From: Larix kaempferi
Taxonomy: Eukaryota > Streptophyta > Pinopsida > Pinales > Pinaceae
DNA length: 64,000 bases
NCBI GenBank assembly: GCA_027924585.1
Contig: BSBM01000076.1
Location: 3,982,501-4,046,500 of the forward strand
Direction: 5' to 3'
Shown: piece by piece, positions 56,447-64,000 of the stretch
Position numbering within the stretch: the stretch's first letter is position 1
How the letters are laid out: each line of letters begins with the position of its first letter
Notes under the pieces: generated by a model
Database searches by the model: none
Told to the model about the DNA's origin: nothing
The model's input: the letters and a program-made list of their open reading frames with translations, nothing else
Program-made: the position numbers and the translations under genes

Positions 56447-57465
56447 TGGTAAATATTCTCTAACCCCGGATCTGATAATTAGTCTCAAACAATTTCTTCT
56501 TGAATTATTAAACATAAATACACTAGACTTATTAACAAATTATGCAATGGAAAATCACTAGAAATCATTCACACGTTTGACACATTTATTTACCCTGGAA
56601 AACACCAAAGGGGAAAAACTAGCAAATTTTTTTCTTTTATTAATATTGGATCACATATAAATACATAAGTTATAATAACATAACTTGTTACTTAGTCCCC
56701 TTGCAACCTAACCCAACAACTTCAGACTGTACATATCTATTCGACCGAACATGCAACTGCTTTACTTTTTGCTCATGCATGTGCTATACACAAGAATCAT
56801 GCATATATCCCTAGTTAATATGCACCCTATCCATAGGAAGTCTGCATATGCCTCCAAACGAAATCTGATGCATGAATTCTGGATTTCTGCTTGTGGACCT
56901 CCTCTTAATCGGTATGGTTCTTAACCAAAATCCACTTGCAAATCTCTTCAACCACCGAGTCTCTCACTCATAGAGTATCTCACTCTTTCTCTTGAGAAAA
57001 TCTCTCTCTAAAGTTCGCACAAATTTCTTGTAACTCAACTCTTTTCATTTCATGTGTGATGTTCTTTCTCGTGAGAAGTTATTTCTCTCAAGGTCTTGAG
57101 AAAATCTCTTTCTCAAGTTCTCACAAATATCTTGTGATGATCACATCATGTCATGTGTCTTTCTTCTCTCCTTATGATTTCTTTTATTACATCTCAATGA
57201 CCAAAAACATAACTCTAGATATCCAAAGTGATGGATGGATAAGATTAAATCTCGAGAGCCACTTAAGATCAATGGTTTTGACTTCATCTTAAGTTCATTT
57301 TTTAGTCATTATCCAATAATGTGCTTTTCCAAGATTAAAGTTAGGAAAGAGATACAAAAGTCACTTAATTAATAAATAAGCAAGTACCTAGAAATTAAAT
57401 GAACAACTTCTCCATGCTTGACACCTAGCCTATGCAGAAGCTCATGTCGGAGCTATGATCATCAA
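56447..57465 (-). repeat. Copia 5' LTR
   Basis: 1019 bp uninterrupted, plus-strand start TGGTAAATATTC, end GATCATCA. Aligns in order with the fragmented left copy. Contains CTCTTGAGAAAATCTCTC-type repeats at 56970-57110, the preferred site of two insertions in the left copy. Confidence 0.82.
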
Positions 57466-57470
57466 CATGC

Positions 57471-58456
57471 TTCAATTATTATTAATATCTCGAAAGCTCC
57501 GACGAAACTAACATCTGAATTTTTACAATTGCCTAAACTCAACAAGATTTTCATGGATTTTAATTTAAAGTACACATGATATCCCACTTGGAATTCCTTG
57601 AATGTTCTTTATTTATTTGCTTAGATTTTCTGTCTATCATGTATCATTATTTTTAAGTTATTCCTAACTTTACCTATCTATTCATCCATTGCCTCTAACA
57701 TTTTTGGGAAAATAATTACCTTGTCCACTGGCTTGTTCCACTAGGTATATGTATTCTTCCCATTTGGATTGTTGGTCCATCACATACATTCTCAGCATGT
57801 CTTCGATGACCTGGTTAACTCTTTTAGTTTGTCCATCTGTTTGAGTATGATAAGTTGTGTTGAAAATTAGTTTAGTTCCAAATTATTTAAATGGACATCT
57901 CCAAAAATTTCAAGTGAATTTAGTATCCTTGTTGGAAATAATGCCCTTTGGAATTCCATGCAATATGGATATCTCTCTCCCATGTAAATTTCAGCAATTT
58001 TGGTTGCCTTATAAGTTGACTTGACAGGTATAAAGTGGGAATCCTTCATTAATTTGTCCACTACCATCATAATGGTTTCATGATGCTTTGTGTTCCTTGA
58101 TAATTGGTGACGAAATCTATGGTTACCACATCCCATTTCCACTATCGTATGGGTAACATATGTAATAAACTTGCTAGATTCCTATGCTCTACTTTCACTC
58201 TCTGGCATTCAAGACATCTGGCTAAGAACTTAGCTATGATTTTCTTCATTCCTAGCCAATAGTACTATTTCTTTATTGTTGTAATGGTTTTCCAATAAAC
58301 TAGATGGCCTACATATGGGGAAACATGCATTTCTTGTAATATAGCCTTCCTTAATTCATTACTCTTTGGTATGTAAACCCTATTTTTGTGCATGAGGATT
58401 TCATCCTCATCCAAGCTGTAATCCATGCATTTAGGTGGTACATTTCCTTGCTGCAA
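57471..58456 (-). pseudogene. Integrase of element G4, catalytic Glu lost
   Basis: Zinc-finger part (58265-58456: ILQEMHVSPYVGHLVYWKT), core (57867-58142: MVVDKLMKDSHFIPVKSTYK), then in shifted frames NKDTKF and HTQTDGQTKRVNQV, where the usual Glu of Q-T-E-R-V-N is Lys (AAA, near 57826). It ends VGAFEILIIIEA at the copia junction and resumes at 37995 (VAYEITLAL). Several frameshifts. Confidence 0.8.
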
Positions 58457-58528
58457 AGAATTTTTGATATGTAATTAATAGTCATCTGCACCCAAAAAAT
58501 TTAGCAATCTACTTTTTAAATCTGATTT

Positions 58529-58771
58529 CTAGGTGTTGATGGCTGTCATATGTGAGACATGATTCTTCCTGCTGAGAGCATCAACGACTTTGTTCTCCTT
58601 TCCTTTGATATGCTTAATTTCAAAATCAAATTCACTTAATAATTCCATCTTCCTTGCTTGATGGGCATTCATATTTGGTTGCTTGAACATGCATTTCAAT
58701 ATATGATTATCTATTTTTAACTCAAATGTGCTACCCATAAGGTAATGTTTCCACTTTTTCAGCACATGCAC
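58529..58771 (-). pseudogene. RNase H C-terminal part of G4
   Basis: HVLKKWKHYLMGSTFELKID and KGKENKVVDALSRKNHVS, typical gypsy RNase H end; the frame stops before the integrase zinc finger. Confidence 0.8.
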
Positions 58772-58899
58772 TATGGAAGCAAGCTCTAGATCATTTATGG
58801 AATAGTCACTTTCATGTATTTTTAAACTTCACTGATTCATAATAAATCACATTTCCTTCTTGCATTAAGACTCCTCTAAGACCTTAGAGGGATGCATCA

Positions 58900-59481
58900 G
58901 TGCATACATCATATTCCTTGTATGGATCGACAATCTTTAGAATTGGCGTGCATACATCATATTTCGGAAAGTGGCCTTGCTAATATATTCCTCTTTGATC
59001 TATACTTAGTGGTAACCTAGCCTCAAATCTTTTTAAGCTCCTCTCATCTGATCACTTAGGTCATTAATTCTAGGTAGTATATACTTATTCTTTATTGTGT
59101 CCTTATTTAGTTTCCAGTAGTCCATGCATAACCTCAAGGTACCATCCTTATTATTTAAAAATATGGCATGTTCCTCCCACAATGACACAATGGGGTGGAT
59201 GTATCCTTTCTTCAACAACTCTTCAAACTATATTTTTAATTCCTTTAGGTGAGGTGTGTCCATCACTTATGGTGTTTTGGATAACAAGGTAGCTCTTGGT
59301 ACCAAATCAATAGTGGAATCGATATCTCGATTTGGGGTAAATTGGGTATGTCTTGGAACACATCGAAAAATTCTTGTAGCACTGCATAATATTCAATATG
59401 TGATCCTTCATCTAAGGATATTTCTTCAGTATGAACTATGTATAGTTGGAAACCTTTCCTAATATACCTTTTCATTTGCAT
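58900..59481 (-). pseudogene. Reverse transcriptase of G4 with internal deletion
   Basis: 59263-59481 (YYAVLQEFFDVFQDIPNLP) and 59033-59218 ([40 protein letters not shown]) are the RT N-terminus. The next readable text, DLRLGYH then ISKATFRN (58985-59030), breaks off and RNase H text follows. The region with the catalytic Y-x-D-D box is missing. A duplicated GTGCATACATCATATT (58909 and 58949) lies at the break. Confidence 0.75.
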
Positions 59482-59756
59482 GGTTGAGACATCTCATACA
59501 GATATGTGTCTTGGAATGCCTTTTACAAGAACTTTCTTATTATCCTCATCAAGATAGGTAATGTTCTTGTTATGAAAGTCCAAAAAAATAATAATGTGAC
59601 TCTATCTAACCCATCGCAATGACAATATCATATAATCCAAGAGGTATGACATCCAAAATATGCTCTTGTATTAATCCCATTCATGTCAAAACAACAATAT
59701 TTAATCATTGAGGTGATATTCCTTTTTGTACGTGTAGCTAATTGTACCATTCTTGC

Positions 59757-60376
59757 CTAGGGAATCTTTTTGCTTACTAATTGATGTATTCCAATCATAT
59801 TAGAGTTGATATAACTATGATTAGCTCCAAAATCAATTAAAATTGAAATAGGCACCTCAACAACCATACCTTCCACCTTTGTCATGGCCTTTATCATAGT
59901 TGATTTGTGACCTGTTTGTCTATTATCCAAAGTTGCATATATGTGGGGTGTGCTTCTGGCCACATACTCTATGGCTATAGCTTCTTGGATGCTATGAATT
60001 TTGTCCCCCTTGTTACCTTTTATAGGGAATTCCCGAAACAAATGCCCACCTACGCAACCACAACACTTAATGGGTGTTTTTGGTCTCTTTCTTCTAGTTT
60101 CAGCCATCTTTAATTCACTTGTAAAAAACTGATTTCCTAGGTAAGCATTTGAATTACTTTTACCTGCAAAGGGATTAGAACCCTTCTTCCTCTGATCTCG
60201 ATTTTCCTTTAACTTTCCTTTCCAATACTTATGCATATCCAACCTTCCTATACTCTGATCATGTAGGCATTTGGATTTTCTTATAGATCTTCCAAAGTTC
60301 TTGGTTCATCATACATTATTTTACTTGTATAATATACTGGTAATCCACTTATAAAATGATTTATTTTAACTTTATG
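59757..60376 (-). pseudogene. Gag and protease start of G4, 5'-truncated
   Basis: From 60376: INHFISGLPVYYTSKIMYDE, PRTLEDL then stops (gag C-terminal part), 59757-60242 with basic linker, a knuckle-like CCGCVGGHLFREF (last Cys is Phe) and the protease start VPISILIDFGANHSYINSNM (Asp present). Sequence homologous to gag ends abruptly at about 60376, so the 5' part and 5' LTR are missing. Confidence 0.78.
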
Positions 60377-62235
60377 TAGTGTCCCTTTTTAATAATTTGT
60401 AAAAACATGAAAAATTGCAATTTTTGGCCAATTCGACCCTTAGACTAGTATTGACCCAAATGCCTCCAAATGCTTACAAATTGGTTCTGAATGTGTTTGG
60501 AACGTATTAAGACATAAAATTTTGAATTATGGATGCTTGTACACTCTCAAAACACTTCCGCAACATTCATTTATAATTGGGGAAAAATAGGGAACTTTAC
60601 TAGTCAAATCGAGGTTCTAACCCCCAAGGGTAGGGGACAAAGATGGCTTCCAAAACACTGTAAGAATTTCCCAAATTTCAGAACAGAGACATGGTAGTAA
60701 TAAAGGACTTCAATGGGATCCTCAATGCATCATCAATTAGTTTCTATATGCTTCTAAAACTCCCATAAATCAAAGGTTTGTATACATGTCTTCACATGGG
60801 GGAAATGATAGTAAAATTCACCACTTGTTATGAAATTCGAAATTTAGGTTCCAAGGACTTGTGCAATGTTAATGAAACTTATTCATAAAATTAATGACAC
60901 TCCATACATCAACAAAATCACATATATTGACTGACACAAATGGAAACAAAGGCTCTTCAATCTCCAACAACAAGATATAGGGAAAATGGCACCATTTATG
61001 CATTGTTTGGTATTTTTACATAGTTCCACTTGGTATTTCAACCTAAGAATCTTTTGAGAATCAAATACAGAGTATATATATCAGAATACAGAAATATGGG
61101 GCCTCACGATCTATCCAAAAGAGATAATCACCTCAACAAGTGCGCCCCTCCTCAAGGAGCAAGAATATGGCAAGGAATGGAAGAATGGTTGTAGAAGCAA
61201 GATGAAATAGATGTGACCATGAGCTGCCATGTAGCTTCAACCTGTAACAAAGGAATCCATTGTAGCTCCAAATTAAATTTATGAATGGCCTCTCTAATTT
61301 CCAAATTAGGATGGGAATCTTTCACCCTCGAAATTGGTGCTAAGGCAAGTAGACTAGCACTCTACTAGCTGTCCTCTCCAAATGCAAAATCTAAAATGAT
61401 CAAAAGCTAGTATATTTCTTTGTTCTTGAAATTTATAAACTTCCAAATACCTACTTAGCTCGAATTCCATCCATGAGATTCATGCCAACTCAAATTAGGA
61501 AGAGATTCCAGTGTATGCAACTTGTCCCTCCAATTCTAGCCTCCTCCTTCACTCAATTCGAATGGGTGACTCTTTGGCTGCCCTAAATCCCTTGTGCACC
61601 CTCATGGAGGATATATTTAGCCTTTACATGTCATTTATGTCATATTTCATCCATCAAGTCTGATTTTTTCATAAGCGTCATAGGCATCTTCATCATTGGT
61701 GTCATAGAAGCTAGGGAATCTAGCCCAAGTGTCCCACTAGCTCCAAAACATGCCTCTTCCTCTTCCATGGGAGTTACTCTTCCTCTACATTTTGACCTCA
61801 TTGAGTCATTCCAAGTATTATTCCCTTACAAATCCCCCAAGATTAGTGGAATCCACCTTGGATTCGAATGGGTGAGAGTGGAGTGCCATGTGGCATGGGG
61901 AATCTAGATTTGTGGGGGTCCCACACCACCAATGTGTCTCCATGACCAAGTGCCACCTTATTTTCTCCTCATAACTATTTATTTATCCCCTCTTAATATA
62001 TATTTATGTCAAGCTTGTTGGCGGGAAAAACTACCCTATAGTAAGAAAACAGATACTATCAACTGAAAGGGGATGACAGGTAAGCATACTAATTGTGTTA
62101 CAGAGATGTTTATGAATGGAAATAGGTTATTAGTCTTGAGAACATACCTTTTGGATGAAGTTCGATCCTAGATCTTATTCGATATTACGCTCGATCCTCA
62201 AGTCAACGTTCCGTTCGATAAACCTAATCATGTAT
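60377..62235. other. Unresolved LTR-like block between two broken gag genes
   Basis: No coding sequence. Begins TGTCCCTTTTTAATA (60380) and ends CCTAATCA (62230); a second possible LTR boundary TGTTGGCGGG lies at 62016. Neighbouring 5-mers TGTAG (60375) and TGTAT (62231) nearly match, but the coding sequences on the two sides belong to different elements, so this is not a simple insertion. It may be the 3' LTR of the right-hand Tat element. Confidence 0.35.
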
Positions 62236-63307
62236 TGTAATCAAGCGGAGCATCTAGCACTTCTACTTCTACAGCAACTCTCTTACCGGCCAATGTGACA
62301 TCAAATGATGGCAAAACCCTGTGTGGACGGAAAGTCCTGCCATCAAATGTAGTAAGTAGTGTGTTCGAAGGGGCTAACTCACGAGAACCCAAAGCTTTCC
62401 AACAGGAAATTGACATTACGCACGTCGACGCACCCTCATCTACGACAACTCGTCTGATGGTCATTGGGCCATGGACAACTTCAATATGAAGAGCAACGTG
62501 GTACGGCAACCGGTATTTGATATTAGCCATATCAAATCGCACAGACATGTTAGAGGATTCCATACTTCCAATAGCCGCCATAAGTGCATTCCGTTGTAAA
62601 GGACAACTTTGCAAGACTTCTAGGGTAGACATGGCACAAGGGGTCTGGGCTAGATCTTCAACCACATTGTAGTTGGAGGCGGCCCGAGTGTTGGGTTTGT
62701 GCGATGCCCGTTTCAAGACACCTTTCGGGATCTTGGGCATTGGGTCCACAGGTATGTGGAGTGGACTGGAGGATTCTGGAATCTCTTTATCCTTTTTCTG
62801 TGTGTCCGGGGTATAATTCCTGGCTCTCGTTTGTAAGAGTGCATCCGAATTAACCATGTTAATAAAAGTTTGATCAACCGATGCATGTGTAGTGCCCCTA
62901 GTGTTGGAGGTGCCAGAAGCTGAGCTCTGCCCCTTAGGGAATGGATCTTTTAGTACGGTAGGCTTCTTTTCTTGTAATATCTTCTGGGCTTCTTCAAGCA
63001 GAGGGAATTGGTGAGTAAGGTGATCCTGCTTGCAAAGTTTACAAGGGAATTTAACCTTCTTTTTCTCTTTGTTACCCTCCTCGGCATTCTCTTTTTTGGG
63101 CTTCTGATGGTTCCCCTCTCCTTTCTTTCCCTTCTTTTTTTTATTGGGCTGCCGAGGGCCCTTTTGATTGTTCTGAACGTGGTTGACAGATTCAGAAGTA
63201 GAAGGAGGGGTTGTGACGGAAGAAACTTCTGCAGTTGATTGTTTGACAGATAAAGCATGAACCTGTTTGGTCAATGCTTCGAAAGCTGTAGAGTCAACTG
63301 AACCCAC
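62228..63307 (-). pseudogene. Gag C-terminus and protease of right-hand Tat element (TR), truncated
   Basis: 359 codons: linker, a knuckle-like CKLCKQDHLTHQF (last Cys replaced by Phe), the conserved block NYNVVEDLAQTPCAMSTLEV, protease VVDEGASTCVMSISCWKALG (D-E-G; Asp present) and EVLDAPLDYN, where it breaks at about 62236. Element TA continues at this point as DYNLLLGRNW. It is in the same frame as 63359-64000, separated by one TGA. Confidence 0.82.
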
Positions 63308-63358
63308 TATGCCGTCAGCATGTGGTCCAGGTTTAGGTCTACTCTGATCAGTATTCGA

Positions 63359-64000
63359 TCACGGTGCATCAGTTATGATCTCATACAGTAACCCAGATTG
63401 TGCGTAAACAAGATCTAACTGCTGGGTCCGTAGGATGGCTTCTTCCTCGTTAGACACTCCAGAAGTAGCTACTTCCTTAGAAATGTAAGGAAGGAGTGAT
63501 TTCAAATACCACTCATGAAAGAATTCTGGAGGTATGTTGGATTTAATGAGCCTCTTCCATCTTTGCCACTCCTGAATGTGATCAGATAAATGAGTGGCTT
63601 TATTTTGCCTAAATGTAGACAAAAGGTCTGTTCCAGCATCATACCGAACAGGAAGCTGGAAGTGATTCAAAAAGACAGTCGCGAGATCCCCAAAATTAAA
63701 GAATGTAGCTGCAAGTAACTCAATGTACCATTTGGCTGCAGCACCAGTTAAAGTCCTTTGGAATAGTCTCAATCTAATGGAATCTTCATTTAATGAGTTC
63801 CAGGAGCACCATAAATGGAAAGTAGTGACATGGTCACCAGGATCCTTGCCCGTTTTGCCTTCGAACTTTGGAATGTCCGAAGGTAACTTGGTAGGAACTG
63901 GTGGCCATGTAGCATTATGATACACTGGATCGTTGGTCAACTTGGAAAGATCTGGCAAATTTAAAGTTTCCAGAAATGGTAAACGAGGCCGGCAAGACGG
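63359..64000 (-). pseudogene. Gag capsid region of right-hand Tat element (TR), partial
   Basis: Open to the right edge (RPRLPFLETLNLPDLSKL). Closely similar to TA gag: PSDIPKFEGKTGKDPGDHV, AAKWYIELLAATFFNFGDL, HLSDHIQEWQRWKRLIKS. An in-frame TGA at 63359-63361 (probably from CGA) precedes the rest of gag at 63307. The true start codon lies outside the window. Confidence 0.85.

Larger units (their letters stand above)
37996..57465 (-). mobile_element. Ty1/copia element split by four later insertions
   Basis: 5' LTR 56447-57465; 3' LTR in pieces between 37996 and 47876; PBS 56435-56446; gag 56166-56380 and 50700-51247; protease near 50500; integrase 49681-50208; RT 48795-49533; RNase H 47960-48530. 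Order gag-protease-integrase-RT-RNase H is diagnostic of copia. It lies in the integrase gene of gypsy element G4. A clear target duplication was not found. Later insertions: foldback 38520-39168, solo LTR 39238-40819, gypsy G2 40908-47490, non-autonomous element 51248-56165. Confidence 0.85.

Noticed and set aside
1-64000. CRISPR arrays, tRNA or rRNA genes, bacterial operons
   Set aside because: None seen. tRNA-like words found are retroelement primer-binding sites (TGGTATCAGAGC type), not tRNA genes, and the sequence is eukaryotic repeat DNA.

Overview
This window looks like a repeat-dense, AT-rich stretch of a plant nuclear genome, probably a gymnosperm and most likely a conifer. I see no intact host gene, rRNA or tRNA. 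Two points suggest the organism. The LTR retrotransposons are large, old and deeply nested: Tat-type and chromodomain Ty3/gypsy plus Ty1/copia. There is also a Penelope-like element with a GIY-YIG domain, a class known in conifers (the 'Dryad' elements) but otherwise rare in seed plants. The assignment is an inference.

Layout. (1) 1-4071 is the left part of a Tat-type gypsy element on the minus strand: a gag-like frame lacking its capsid core, a leader, a primer-binding site (PBS) and an LTR. (2) Inserted in or beside that LTR is a full-length 15.0 kb Tat-type element (4072-19120, minus) with 700/707 bp LTRs, a perfect 5 bp target duplication (CATGG), a proline-rich ORF1, gag-protease-RT-RNase H, integrase and a second RNase H placed 3' of the integrase. 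An oppositely oriented spliced gene with its own TATA box lies in its 3' part. (3) 19126-26930 holds a broken repeat-borne gene with a coiled-coil tail and a 757 bp tandem duplication. (4) 26936-29330 holds a 126 bp hairpin transposon, the Penelope-like element and a hammerhead-ribozyme-like motif. (5) 29330-37000 is AT-rich and carries a gene fragment, two unrelated copia-type LTRs and a well-formed hammerhead motif on the minus strand at 36076-36119.

(6) 37021-60376 is a nest. The outermost layer is a chromodomain gypsy element (G4, minus) whose integrase gene is split by a copia element (37996-57465, minus). The copia 3' LTR contains a foldback element (38520-39168), a solo-LTR-like block (39238-40819) and a complete chromodomain gypsy element (G2, 40908-47490). 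The copia gag gene contains a non-autonomous LTR element with three LTR copies (51248-56165, target duplication ACATC). (7) 60380-62235 is an unresolved LTR-like block, and 62228-64000 is the gag-protease part of a third Tat-type element running off the right edge.

All coding regions found belong to mobile elements and nearly all are broken by stops, frameshifts, deletions or lost catalytic residues. Only short domains remain intact, chiefly the second RNase H of the 15 kb element and the integrase of G2. The most unusual items are the Penelope-like element with hammerhead motifs, the antisense spliced gene in the Tat element, and the foldback element with palindromes nested inside palindromes.
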